Below, piece after piece: positions 23,538-34,591 of a DNA stretch of 64,000 nucleotides. How positions within the stretch are numbered: the stretch's first letter is position 1; every line of letters starts with the position of its first letter. This DNA comes from Margaritifera margaritifera (Eukaryota > Mollusca > Bivalvia > Unionida > Margaritiferidae), in contig JAQPZY010001596.1 of NCBI GenBank assembly GCA_029931535.1, positions 124,001-188,000 of the forward strand. Direction: 5' to 3'. Both the position numbers and the translations under genes were made by a program. Below the pieces are notes generated by a model. That model was not told the DNA's origin, made no database searches, and worked only from the letters and a program-made list of their open reading frames with translations.

Positions 23538-25100
23538 TTAGAAGGGAAAAAGTTACAGGCAACCTGTAAAAAGAGTGATTTGTGTTCTTTCTATTACTTG
23601 ACTGGTTTATTTTAGTTTTAATATTGCTTAGCAATCCAACCAGGTTGTTGCACAACCAGGTTAGGTTGAAGGTCCACCCAGGTTGTCAACCTTACATCCA
23701 GGTGCCAAATAAATGTCAATGCCCACATAATATACAAGTTTTGAAAAGAGGACACATATATGAATATTCTTCCTTGAAATTTGTATTCAAACTAATTAGT
23801 ATATTCTGGGTTGTCATTAATAAGAAACAACCCTTAATGCTGTCAATTTAATGTATTCTTTATTTCTGCATAACTATTTAACATGAACTTCATTAATTAA
23901 TAAAATATTCTTCTTGTTGAACATAAACTGACTTTGTCATGGTTATTCTTTTGGTTACTTGACTACAATCCAACCAACAGTGGAACCCCTTGTGATCTTG
24001 CCCTGGCTCTTCACATTTGAAACCCCAAGAACCATGCATTCACGCACTCACCAAAACAGTACTTAAGAATTCGGAAGAGTCAGGCCGGCGTTATATTATT
24101 AAACAATAATAGCTCAAAAAGTCACATCATATCCTTAAGTTAAGAAATTTGGCAGGGGCCAATTTTCAAAACTGTCCACTGCCACCTTAATCAAACATGT
24201 TGCTCAAAATATTTTCTGTCAAAAGCTGTGTACATATCATATATTTAGACATTATCTAGTAAAATGGTATAAAGGAAAATGTATTGTATGCAAAACTAAT
24301 AATATTATTACTCTTTGAGAAAAGTGACTACTTTGCGGCAAAAAGCATTGCATTGTGTATATTGAGATTTATGACTCCCTGCAATTATTCAAAGATTTAA
24401 AATCCTGTGCAACCTCAGATGTTTCCTGTCTTTGCTTACCACTATAGCATCAGGACAGAACCAAAATTCCTTTACAGTGTTGCTTGAATGCTGAGAAGGA
24501 ATTTTGGAGTTACAAATTTTATCAGTGAATGACAAAAATACTATCTTAGTTTTCAATGACAAAACTGAAAAGGTTGTATAAATTCTTTTAGCTAACTTAA
24601 CATAAAGAAACCACAAAGTAAAGTAAATAATGTGCTTTAAAAGTAATTTTTGTCTTGTAAAAAACAAACAGTTCCTAGCCTTTCATTATTGTTCTGGTGC
24701 TGCTAATAGCAGCAGGAATATTGTGTATTTATGTGTGTGTGGGGGGGGGGGGGTAATCACAACAGTCTAGCTAAGTGGGAGAGATCAAAGTTTAATCAAC
24801 AAACATTAGGCCATGTTGGAACATTAATATACTGCTGTGTGGGACACTGCTAAGCTTACAAAGTGACATATCAAATAAATCCAATGATAAATGGCCACTG
24901 AAATTGACCATACATATATAAATATTCTATCCAATTTAACCGAAATTTCTTCTCAGACTCTAATTCACTTACAACTGACTTTAATAATTTTGGGAGTTTA
25001 CAAAATGATAGTAAATAGTAAGATAAGGTATAGAACAAATATTAACCTGGGAAAATTCAGTTCAAAATAGGCATTTCAACTGTTTGGCTTTTAATGAGTA
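23396..25100. other. AT-rich intergenic, no gene seen
   Basis: Contains a small (TA)n/(GA)n tract at 23507-23537, a cluster of imperfect caaccaggttg words at 23640-23705, and a G-run at 24740-24752. A short segment at 24094-24160 is repeated at 27028-27105. No coding features were recognised. Confidence 0.45.
24094..24160 (+). repeat. Short dispersed repeat, copy 1
   Basis: attaaacaataatagctcaa followed by aagtcacatcat is shared with 27028-27105 on the same strand; both copies continue with a ggcagggg word. The parent element is unknown. Confidence 0.6.
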
Positions 25101-25107
25101 CATACCA

Positions 25108-25263
25108 CAAAACACAAGTCTTGCAGAAGCTCAATAAGTCTGTCAAAGTCACTCTCTTGTGCACTTGGATCAGGACGAGTATCTGGATGAGATTCATGCT
25201 AGTGCTTCTATCAGCATGACTGACCAATTAATCCTAATATTTTACCATGCAAATTGAGACCTG
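25108..25263 (-). other. Possible internal exon (minus strand)
   Basis: On the minus strand a pyrimidine-rich acceptor (tttccttttgcag) precedes 25263, and a donor (gtg|gtatgtac) follows 25108. One frame gives HESHPDTRPDPSAQESDFD then RLIELLQDL, hydrophilic and gene-like, but the first third of the same frame has stops. It lies downstream of the minus-strand nuclease exon at 25827-26185, but that exon ends in a stop, so the link is uncertain. It could be a decayed host or transposon exon. Confidence 0.35.
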
Positions 25264-25826
25264 CAAAAGGAAAAGAAACAAGTGATAAGGGTGCACTTTT
25301 AATACTCAGTGGAAAGATGAGAATTTCACAGGAAAAACTGCATTGTTAACTGCAGCAAACTTCTGAACTAATTAGAATGTTTCAATCTCATGAATATGAA
25401 AATGTTTTTCCTGTTGTAAAAATCCGTAAAAGACATTAAAGCAGGTACCTTTACCTTCAGTTGATAAAGGCAGAGTAACTCTGATTTTGACTAGGGGAAT
25501 CGTATGCCAAGAGGAAAGAATGATACGCTCTTTTGATAACTTTCATTCTAGCTACCGTTAGAACTGTTGATACATCGCTTTGGATAAGTCAAGCTTTTGG
25601 TACAAAGAAAAACTTGTATACCAGTCGAAAGAAGCAAAGTAACAGGAAATTATATGCAAGTTTATTTTGCAGTACTGCTGAAACATGAACAAGCAATGAA
25701 CATACAAATGGCATAAACCCAACAGAATATTTACCTCACAGGATGCATTTAGTTCAAACATTATGTCCAACACATTTTATACTTATTTTTAAGCTTTTTC
25801 CCCTTTGATAACTGACCCTAGAATTT

Positions 25827-26185
25827 TCAAGATATATGCATAACACTGACACATTTCTTATTATCACTTAAGTGTGAAATATGAATCTCTGATGTCAACT
25901 TCACAGTGAGGTCATGTAGATAGAAACTAAGTCGATGTGCTAAATCTTCTCCCCCAAAATATATCCCGCAAAATGCCATATGCATCACTATTTGCAAGAC
26001 CGTTCCATTGGCGGCATTCACCATTCATAACAGTACATTTATTTATGATTTCTCTGAAGGGTATCTGCTCCTGTGGAGTAAAATTACTTTGACTAATGCG
26101 TGATGACATGTTACGCAATTGTTTTTGTGTGTCGGTACTGAAATATGAATAGTATTCATTAGAATAGAGGTGCAGAGCTTGACAT
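25827..26185 (-). pseudogene. I-PpoI-type His-Me finger endonuclease exon, degenerate
   Basis: The exon begins after a clear minus-strand acceptor (ttgctctttctgtag, ending at 26186). It reads NFTPQEQIPFREIINK (about 26085), then CRQWNGLANSDAYGILRD, the CxxWxG...YG start of the zinc-binding nuclease fold. A 1-bp frameshift at the G-run (about 25949-25953) is followed by EDLAHRLSFYLHDL, the conserved AHRLxYxL segment, and HISHLSDNKKC, equivalent to the SHLCHN-x2-C active-site block. In this copy the Cys and catalytic His of that block are replaced by Ser and Asp, and a stop follows at 25827-25829. It aligns with the plus-strand copy at 33475-33864. It is therefore a decayed nuclease of the I-PpoI type, not a working enzyme. 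Confidence 0.6.
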
Positions 26186-26339
26186 CTACAGAAAGAGCAA
26201 GAAAATACATTATAATCCCCATTATTTTCCCATATCAAGTAAGTTAAACCCAAAATATGCTCCTTTGTCATGATGGAAACAGTTTTAACATATAGGTTCA
26301 AATGCAGTTACCTCCCCTCGACTGAGTCCTCCATACATA

Positions 26340-27580
26340 AGAGGGTGGTATGTTGAAAAAGGAAGGTAGTATAATCAGGCTAATACATAAAAATTACTTA
26401 CATACCCAAATTACTTACATACCCATAACAGATGTGTCTGACTGTGCCCCAAAAAATAGCATTTTTTCTTAAAGGTGCAAGGGACAGTTTTTATGCACAA
26501 ATTTAATGCTGCGTCCACCTGCTTAATATAAAAATTTCTTTTTAAAAAAATACACAAGTGAGGTCAAAAAGGTCCATATTTTTGGATAGCTATAATGCAA
26601 CAAAACATAAGAATATCATTCACTTGACCTGACAAATCAATGGAAGTTCATGGCATGAAAAGTTTATGCAGCCAACCCCCAATTTATACATGCATATTTA
26701 ACACTCGAAGGCCATTTTGGACACAAAGTGATGCTCACAGTTCAAACGAGAGCCCTTTCCCTATCTGATAATTTTGAAAAACATTGTGTACTAAACAACT
26801 TGATGCAATTCAAAATAGTTGCCATCTTGGCAGTTTCTAAGATGTTCTACTTGCCTTGAACCCACGTGTCTGCTGCTATGGGTGGCTAGCTCTTCTTCCT
26901 AGCCGACTATTGGTATTTCACTGTCTACATACTGTGAACTGACTATGGGAGGTGTACATGCTTCACATCAATTTGAAGAACAACACAAGCCCGAAACAAC
27001 AAATTCACAAATATATCCATATTTTTAATTATTAAACAATAATAGCTCAAAGAGTCACATCATCATCCTTTTTGTTGAGAAACAAAGACACTGGCAGGGC
27101 ACAACATCTGCTCTGCCCAAATATTCAAAGTTTAAAGGGATAAATGTGTTTTCATTCATTGAATTTGATACCAACTTTTAGAGAATAACTTCTTCCTGCT
27201 GGAAATGAAATTTATAATTCGGTAATGTGGATTATTAAAAGAATTCATTTTCTTTGTGTGCAGTTCAGGACCCCTGCTGTGCACCAATGCTCACTGGATG
27301 TAATAACACTATATCCTGGACTAGAGTTACAGTGGAATCTAATACAAGTAATCAGTCTCCTACCCATCATTCCTACATCAATCAGAAACATTATATATTC
27401 AGAATATGCTAATCTGGAACTGTACTAAATCAACCTAGTCTCTTGGATACTTTACTTCTGTTTAAACATGATCTTATTTAGGAGAACAGTTTCTTACTTC
27501 ATGTATTAAATGGAAGATTCTATCAATCTTTTGTACCTAATTCAGGTCAATTGCACGGAGCCCCTTAAGTGACATGGCTG
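26340..27580. other. AT-rich intergenic, no gene seen
   Basis: Contains the second copy of a short dispersed repeat (27028-27105). A pyrimidine-rich acceptor-like tract ends near 27259 before a short open stretch, but no matching donor or recognisable protein was found. Confidence 0.4.
27028..27105 (+). repeat. Short dispersed repeat, copy 2
   Basis: Matches 24094-24160: attaaacaataatagctcaa, then agagtcacatcat, then ggcagggc after a variable stretch. Confidence 0.6.
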
Positions 27581-27605
27581 AAAATACTTTTCATTTCGCT
27601 ATAAA

Positions 27606-27765
27606 GAAATATAATCGAAATAGTATTTCGTCATAACGAAATTCTATTTCGATTAACTGAAAATCTATTTCGTTATTTCGAAATACTATTTCGTTTAATC
27701 GAAATAATATTTCGTTTAATCGAAATACTGTTTCGTTATAACGAAATACCATTTCATTTTCCTGT
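27606..27765. repeat. 21-bp palindromic tandem repeat
   Basis: The word tttcg recurs at exactly 27626, 27647, 27668, 27689, 27710 and 27731 (the next unit, at 27752, reads tttca), a perfect 21-bp period. Each unit is close to a dyad of the form tttcgttataacgaaa. The period equals seven codons. On the minus strand the frame gives seven-residue repeats such as VFRLNEI, LFRLNEI and VFRNNEI within an open frame from 27884 to 27591. Confidence 0.9.
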
Positions 27766-28074
27766 CTACCTTGAGTTTTCTTTCTTGAAAGAAAATAATA
27801 ATATTGTATTTCTAACAATAGTATCTCAATAAAAAGTTCATCACTAATAGTAAATTTCAGATCAGCAGATGGAACATGGAACATTTACCAAATTATCAGA
27901 TTGTTCTACACAAATGTACTGGTATTTTACTTTTGTAATGATTTTTTAAAACTTTCTTTATGTATTACCAAAAACGTTTTCTTTTGTTTTCATTTTGAAA
28001 GACTATTTTCATATATACCTAAGAGTGATCAGTCCTATATCCTGGTTCAATATTAACATTTGAAACTATTATAA

Positions 28075-28705
28075 ATAAATTTTCAGAGACCAAAAATAAA
28101 ACAAATTAAAAAAAAGTCTCGCTCGTTTTATTGTGTGTACCTATGGACACCAATAGTCAGCTCCCGCCAAATATCTATACAACTATATTCCATAAAAATA
28201 CCTTAAAGAAGAACTGCTCTTGTCTTTTGATTAATCACATTATTATAATTATAAGTGTCAGAGTTTGGATCCATGACAAAATTAAAGTCTCCGCCAATTA
28301 CAGTATAATCATTTTTACAATAAAAAATCTAAGATATCTTTTTTATATATGAGAATATAATTCTGGGCAGTCTCTATTTGGTCCATATATATTTATAAAT
28401 GTGAATCTATAATTATCAATAGTTATATCCATGATACGTTTATTTTCGATATTGTCTTTCTTCATTTCATGTAAGATAAATTAGAAATTATTGTTCAATA
28501 ATATAGCTATCCCGTCTAGAGTTAGTAGAATATGAACTTAAGAAACATTCATATCCCCATGTAGTCTTTTAAATATGTTCCCACTTTTCAATTAAATGTG
28601 TATCTTGTAGAAAATAAATTGAATGTCTTTGTTCCTTTAGAAAATGTAAAACATCGCTCCTTTTCTTGAGATCTCCCAGTCCTTGGCATTTAATTGTGGT
28701 ACAAA
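28075..28705 (-). pseudogene. L1/Tx1-like LINE endonuclease remnant
   Basis: On the minus strand the N-terminal APE-type endonuclease of an L1- or Tx1-like LINE is readable in several frames: NCQGLGDLKKRSDVLHFL (about 28690-28635), IYFLQDTHL (about 28610), TWGYECFLSSYSTNSR (about 28565-28515), FINIYGPN (about 28400-28377), VIGGDFNFVMDPNSD (about 28300-28260), then IDIWREL and a terminal NERDFFLI (about 28120-28100). Block order and spacing match the family. At least four frame changes and stops are present. Nothing of the reverse transcriptase follows at lower coordinates, so only the 5' part of the element remains. Confidence 0.75.
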
Positions 28706-29820
28706 ATATTGACTTAAACATTTTTAAAAAAAAAAAGTATTTTGTTTAGTTTTCTGTTGTAGCTGTATGTATGCGGTAACTATGAAATATTGTTTAGTGT
28801 GAAAAGAGTAAGTCCATGAATATGCTGTTTTCTGGTGTGCTAACCATATGGAAAATATGCAAAAAGTGCCACAGAATAGGAATAAGAAAAACAGAATAAT
28901 TAGAGCTTTCATAATAAAGAAAAAGTGAGAAAACAAACAAACAAACAAACGAACAAAAAGTAAAGTCAGAAGTACACTGTAGGCCAAATGTCTCCATACA
29001 AATACATGATAGGCGTTGGTACACTGGGATTAAAGAAGAAGAAAAAAAAAATGGAAAAATAGTCTTGTTCAGGCATTAGTATAAAAAACATATCAATGGG
29101 AGAAATATTATGTTGTAAATGTATACAGTATCACTTCTTTATCGAAGATTTGTATCTATGTAGAGAACAAACACACACACATACATAATGAGTGGGATTT
29201 TTTCAATCTTTCTTATCAAAGACTCAATTATAAGTTTTCCGATCGAAAAAAACCCTCACCTTTTATTAACTTTACCAAGGCTATAACATTAATTTATAGA
29301 TTAACAAAATCACATATTTGCAATCAGTTGCATACATTAATCAATCCGATAATAAAGCTGATGATAAGAAAAAAGAACTTTGACAAACATCTACTTAACC
29401 AAGTTTAGCTATAAATGTATTAAAAATCAATAAACGGCACCATTATTAGCATTTATTTAATTTAATGTTGCTAACATTACAAACCCAAGACATATATGCA
29501 CATGAGAAAATGTTATTTATTATTTTATTCATTTTTGAACAATACATCATTTACATATTTTTAACTGGAAAACTTACACATTCACATTCTTTTTTGCTTA
29601 AATGTACAAATTCAATACATAAATAGTTAAACACGCAAAGTACACACCCACACACTAAATACATAATCTTGTCACAAAACTTTTATTAAAATTAGTAATT
29701 AAAATCTCATAAACCATAACTATAAACACTACAAACACAACATATTATATGTTATAATAAATCACAAATGTTCTCTATCAATATTACAGAATCTGTACAT
29801 TAACTTTTTATATACTGTCT
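28706..29820. other. AT-rich intergenic, no gene seen
   Basis: Holds an (AAAC)n-like tract near 28934-28960 and an (AC) tract near 29170. No coding features were found. Confidence 0.45.
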
Positions 29821-29831
29821 ATATTAAAATA

Positions 29832-30005
29832 TAGTTGGCCGAAACGACCCACATTTGTGGGCCGAGTCATCCAGGTTGAAATAGTGGTCCGAAACATCCC
29901 GACCGAATCGACCCGGGCCGAACTGGTTTTGGGCCGAAATGACTTGTACCCTTTCCAAACAGATGCCCGAGACTTGTACCCTTTGCAAACAGATGCCCGA
30001 GACCA
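29832..30005. repeat. Degenerate GGGCCGAAAYGACY repeat and 35-bp duplication
   Basis: The word ggccgaa plus a g/c-rich continuation recurs near 29838, 29860, 29887, 29916 and 29932. It is followed by two copies of a unit acttgtaccctttccaaaca plus gatgcccgag (about 29942-30003). Confidence 0.65.
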
Positions 30006-30079
30006 AATCGTTCAGAATTTCGACAACAGGATTGAGATTCACGATCAATCAGAAGTTAGGATGTCGAACCAAAAATGTA

Positions 30080-30335
30080 ATCAATCTTTTAACATGCAAG
30101 ATCTCCGATACTCAATATGCTGGCGACACCGTAGATTTCGTAAATACAGCCTAATACAGCCTAATTAGTAACAAAATCAACGAGAAACTCGCCAACCACT
30201 ACAACTCAATTCCCTCGAGATGCTACTGATTGAATCTGGAGTGGACCGATATACAACGCACACGTAAGGAACGATACTGGATACTACAACTAAAAGCTCA
30301 TGGGGAGTTCGGCTTAAATCAGAAAGTTTTTTAAA
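30080..30335 (+). pseudogene. Penelope-like or related retroelement C-terminal fragment
   Basis: From about 30165 the frame reads NKINEKLANHYNSIPSRCY, a stop, then LEWTDIQRTRKERYWILQL and HGEFGLNQK, ending about 30330. The ERYWI-x-L...GLN block is the conserved segment found near the endonuclease end of Penelope-like elements and some other retroelements. Upstream, in a different frame at about 30110, TQYAGDTVDFVNT resembles the QYADDT box of reverse transcriptases with one Asp replaced. The fragment is too short to fix the class. Confidence 0.45.
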
Positions 30336-30339
30336 AAAA

Positions 30340-31550
30340 CGCAATTACCCCCACGCCACGGGATTCTTCGGTCAGTTTAAAAAATTCGCACCAAAAAGAA
30401 AATCTCAGCCCCCCCCCCTTCAATTGTCGGTCCATATGTTTTCCATTTCAAAGTTCTACGAAAGTTCCGTGCTATAGTAAATAGTCACGAGACCAGTTCC
30501 CGCCAAAAGTTAGCCTGCCCTTGTATTTGAATCTACTGTACGCAAAGGAGTCAGACATCTTGGGACGATTCTTTTTTAGGGCAGGATTTTGTTACAAGTG
30601 AGTATCTTAAATGATTTATACATTGACTTGGAATTAGTATGCTGCCATTGAAGATATCTTCACGTTAGAAATTCGGTACAAATGTTTGGTAATGTAACAT
30701 TTTCTTATATTTGAATGATTGCACGTGCATTCACTGTATGATTGTGTCACACCAAGCATAACAACTCAATAACGAGCAATTGAAGCCCCATTTCACACTA
30801 AGCATGTAGTATGAGCGTGTGTATCACGTAACTTTTTATTGGCTATTTGCATGCATTTCCCATTCATGGAAGAATCCCAGCTAACCCTTTTCATACTGAA
30901 GCCCAATCAGACGAGCAGTTGTGGAGAACTGGATTTTTTTCAGTCAGTGGTATAGCAGCATGAGAGAATGCAGTGATGTTGGTCAACCTGGCTTTACAGA
31001 AAAAACATTTCAAATATTTTTTTCAAATTTTGTACACCATTTTTAAACATAGAATTTTCTTTAAGGATATATTTTTTTTTAACTGAATATTTTCTGACGT
31101 AAGAACTGCAGTTGAAAGTAAAGTTATGTAAGCAAACAAACGTGCTTGAGAATTTTTATAACTTACTTTAAATGCAATTTTCCTATCTGCAATATTCATT
31201 TGGTCTCACTGTATAGTTTCGGATTCTGACCCCCCCCCCCTAATTTTTAAGGTGGAAGGGATGAGCTTAATTAGCATAAGCCTGGTGTTTATAAATTCAC
31301 ACAGAAGCTAAATCTGTAATATGGTTTACATTTACTTTGAGTTAGGCTTGAAAATGGGTTGGCTTGTTTGGTGACTGCATGTCATAGTTAAACTATCATT
31401 GGAGATCAAATGCGTAACTTCGGATGCAAATGAACAGCCGACTTGGCTTGCGCATTTATGTATGTCTGCTACAGCGGTAAGTATCTCAAAATCGAGATGG
31501 TTAAGGGGTGATGAGAAGAATGTTAATTTGTTATGATACCAGTGAACTTT
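30340..31550. other. Intergenic, no gene seen
   Basis: C-runs at about 30409-30419 and 31231-31240. Otherwise AT-rich, with no recognisable coding or RNA features. The word ggtctcactgtat at 31201 recurs inverted at 33049. Confidence 0.4.
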
Positions 31551-31647
31551 AATCATGCAGAAGGCACAAACATGCTTTCCACAAAATTATTGGCTAGTTT
31601 TTATTTGTATCTTCCATGTAAAATTATTCTCATTTTTCTGCAATATG

Positions 31648-32467
31648 TCATTGTCGGATGAAAATTCACCAAATCAACTGTATCCTGGACTCCCCTATTT
31701 TGACACACTTAAGAACTTACTTTCACCTTTTCAGAAATATACTCCTTTCATAGTGATACCTCTCATTAGTAATGAAACATTAGTTATTTTAGCAAAGCAT
31801 GCATAAACAATGACAATGATATATTCCCTAATACTCTTCCTTGCATGCTTTCAACCAGATGACCCCCGTCGGAAAGTTTGTGTATTACGTCACCCATTAT
31901 GACCCACTTCACAGAAGTCTATTCTATTAGTGACACCATTGTACATATGCGCGGGGAAAAAAACTATATTACAGAGGAACATCAATAGGACATAGAAAAC
32001 TCAAGTTTATGGGAAAAATTACAGACAGAAATTTAACTTTGCATTCCTAAACCTTTCTTACATTTATCATTAATTTGGTTTTGGTACAGATTTTGTCTCG
32101 AAAGGAAAAAGAATCAAATTTGGAAAAATCATGATGGTATTATTATAAAATTGTGTAGTAATAATTATAAAATAATTAGATTCAGCATGTGACCTTTTTC
32201 CCAATACTTAATTGGCATTGTGAACAAGCAGAACCTCAATCTTTCAATGTACTGTTTTTGGAACATCTAAACTGGTTTGCATCCTTCACAACTTATTTAT
32301 CCAGAATGCAAATAATCAAAGACAGAAGACATAAAATTACAGGAGAAGGTTTCATTTTCGGTATTTATCATTCGTGCCATTATCAAACAAATCTTAAAAA
32401 AATAAATTGGTCAAAACAAGTTAAATATCAAGAATGTCTAAAAAGATTACTGAAAATTTACTGTTAA
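31648..32467 (+). other. Two unrecognised open stretches (possible exons)
   Basis: 31648-31806 reads MSLSDENSPNQLYPGLPY onward to a stop after 52 residues. 32189-32467 is a second open stretch with gene-like content such as SFNVLFLEHLNWFASFTTYL and RRHKITGEGFIFG. I do not recognise either. They lie upstream of the nuclease exon at 33475 on the same strand and could be earlier exons of that gene or parts of an unrelated element. Splice sites joining them could not be fixed. Confidence 0.25.
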
Positions 32468-33474
32468 ATTAAAATTGCTTAATTATCAGATAAAAAATCC
32501 TAATACTTTGATTTAAATAAGCAAAAATGTAAAGGATACTAATTTAATTATGAAATATATCGTAAAAGTGTATGTTTCTTGTAAATTTCCACAAATTATA
32601 ATAACAAATAACCACCTCTGAAAATCAGTTATGACAGATCCGCATGAAACTGTATAACATTGTACACCTTTCTAAACAGTGTTACTGATGCAGTTATCAG
32701 CTGCGAGTCACGTTGCTAACACATGTTGAGTAGCAGACTGGATGCCTATTATGGCGGCAAGTTGATTTGCCCCGTCAGAATAGTTAGTAAGGATTTTTAT
32801 GAAGACTTGCTGGTTTAAAAAAAAAGAGAATTAGTGAAATGGCGTTTTTTTCATGGTATGTGTCTTTGTTTCATTTCACAACGGATAAGGATAGGATTTT
32901 CTAAAACAATTTCTGTCTGTGTGACTCGATGTTGACCAGTGTACATTAATGTTGTGCTTGTGACGTCATTGAAAGATGCGTTCTCTCGAAAACTGGGAGT
33001 TTATGACACTGCGTCAAAATAGGGTAGTGTCAAAATAGGGTGTGGGACGATACAGTGAGACCTTAAGAACTGATGCCATTTTTTCAATCTTGTCAAATCT
33101 TATTAGCTGTACCAAAAATCACTTCCTTATTACCTCTGTGTATTGAAACTGACACAGTAAGGTATTCCAAACACACACTCCCTATAGATTTGATATATAA
33201 TACATCATAATAGAAAAAGGGAGCTAAGTCAGCACTGTCAGAGTTAACAGCTATCTCTTCTGATCCATTCTGGTAATGATCAACAAAACCTTATAACTTT
33301 CATACAAGGTGGTTTAATTGAAGTATTTCATTTCCTTATTCAGTTTATCAATATTTACAGTACATAATTTCTATATATTCTTAATTTAATGATGATTGCT
33401 TTAATTGCATGCCTTTATATTCTTATCTACTCATGATATAATATTTCAATACATATATTTCATCTTATTTACAG

Positions 33475-33864
33475 ACATTTCAGATTTAATAGCCTATATA
33501 TACACCACCAATCTAACACTTGCTGAAAAACAGCAATTTCATGTTATTTTAAGCAAGAAAACTGTCAAATCGGTCACCTGTACAATTTGGCTTGGACCAG
33601 AACCTTCAACATGGAATGGAATGATTCGTACACATTACAGAGGGAAGCGAATAAAACTTATAACACATTGTTGGCTATTTTTCTTGCACCATCCTAATGT
33701 GTTCATCTAATAAATCTACATGTGTCCCATATTTGCCACAATAAAACTTCAATAGAGAGTTCACATTTATCTTTGGAAACAACATCGGTTAATAATAAAC
33801 GACAAATTTGTTGCAACACCGGCGAGTGCACATGACATTATAGCTTTCCAAAGTGCACAGGGTA
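33475..33864 (+). CDS. I-PpoI-type His-Me finger endonuclease, terminal exon with small frame breaks
   Basis: The exon follows a strong acceptor (catcttatttacag, ending 33474). It reads NLTLAEKQQFHVILSKK, then CTIWLGPEPSTWNG (CxxWxG), GKRIKLITHCWLFFLHH (the AHR-like block, with Cys for Arg), a stop at about 33707 and, one frame over, LHVSHICHNK at 33716-33745. That block is intact, with the His expected to be catalytic, and HLSLE follows. A second zinc site CCNTGECT, stop, HYSFPKC ends near 33855. The C-x5-C-x-H...C spacing matches the second zinc site of I-PpoI-like enzymes. Such nucleases cut DNA using one His and a metal ion. Two small breaks (frameshift near 33705, stop at 33833) suggest a decaying gene or assembly error. 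AATAAA-like words occur within and after the exon. Confidence 0.65.
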
Positions 33865-33869
33865 AGGTA

Positions 33870-34350
33870 ATAATTACAAATTATTTGCAGTTTTTCTATT
33901 TTAAGTACTGTTCTGTTTATGTTGTTGTATTTAAACTATATTCATGTTCCTCGGCAATCTCTTGAAGTCTTTCAGAGAAAACAGAGTTCTTACAGATTGT
34001 TTGATTGTTTTTCTTCTTGCGAAGAAAGTATCTATTTATTTTGTACTGAAAAGTCATTTGCCTCTAACTGTCATCTTTCGCCTTTGTATCAATTTTGTCT
34101 AATTGCTGATAAAATGGATATTGGGATTTAACTTGAATTCCTATGTATTTTGCCAAATGAATGGTAGACTGACCAGATCTGAGTAAAGATGAATGAGTGG
34201 CTGAATTACACAAACCAGTAAAATTAATCACACATATGGGGTTGAAAAACTTCAAACAAATGATAGTTTTTTTTTTTATTAATAATTAAATTTTCACCTG
34301 AGTCTTCTGATAACTGACTGCATTTTTAAAGTTCTGGGTTTTCTTTCCTT
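33870..34350. other. AT-rich intergenic
   Basis: No feature beyond short chance frames (33919-34131) and a T-run at 34267-34278. Confidence 0.35.
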
Positions 34351-34357
34351 GTAGGCC

Positions 34358-34591
34358 TCAAAGTGTATGGTAGCACACCTGCCGAAGTGATACTGCTGGC
34401 CTGGACAACATCAAAGATTTATTCGGGTGTCTGCTGCACCAGTGGAGTGGAGTTGTCACAGGAGTATCCACATCAACTTCATTGGAGCTTTGGTGAGTTG
34501 TGTGAAATGGATGTCCCTTTTTAAATTTTATTTTTCTCCTCTCCTGATTTTGTTTGCATGATTTTCTTTTTGCTTTGGATTTGATTCTAGG
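34358..34591 (-). pseudogene. Mutator-like transposase N-terminus (tentative)
   Basis: The minus strand gives MPRIKSKAKRKSCKQNQE, then RRKIKFKKGHPFH. This short, very basic start with an FKKGHxF motif resembles the N-terminus of metazoan Mutator-like transposase ORFs. The frame stops at about 34358. No catalytic part follows. On the opposite strand the segment 34355-34493 is bordered by a good acceptor and donor, so an exon on the plus strand is an alternative reading. Confidence 0.35.

Noticed and set aside
34355..34493. Plus-strand internal exon bordered by ttttctttccttgtag and ttg|gtgagt
   Set aside because: Not excluded, but the minus strand reads as a Mutator-like N-terminus; I kept the minus reading at low confidence.
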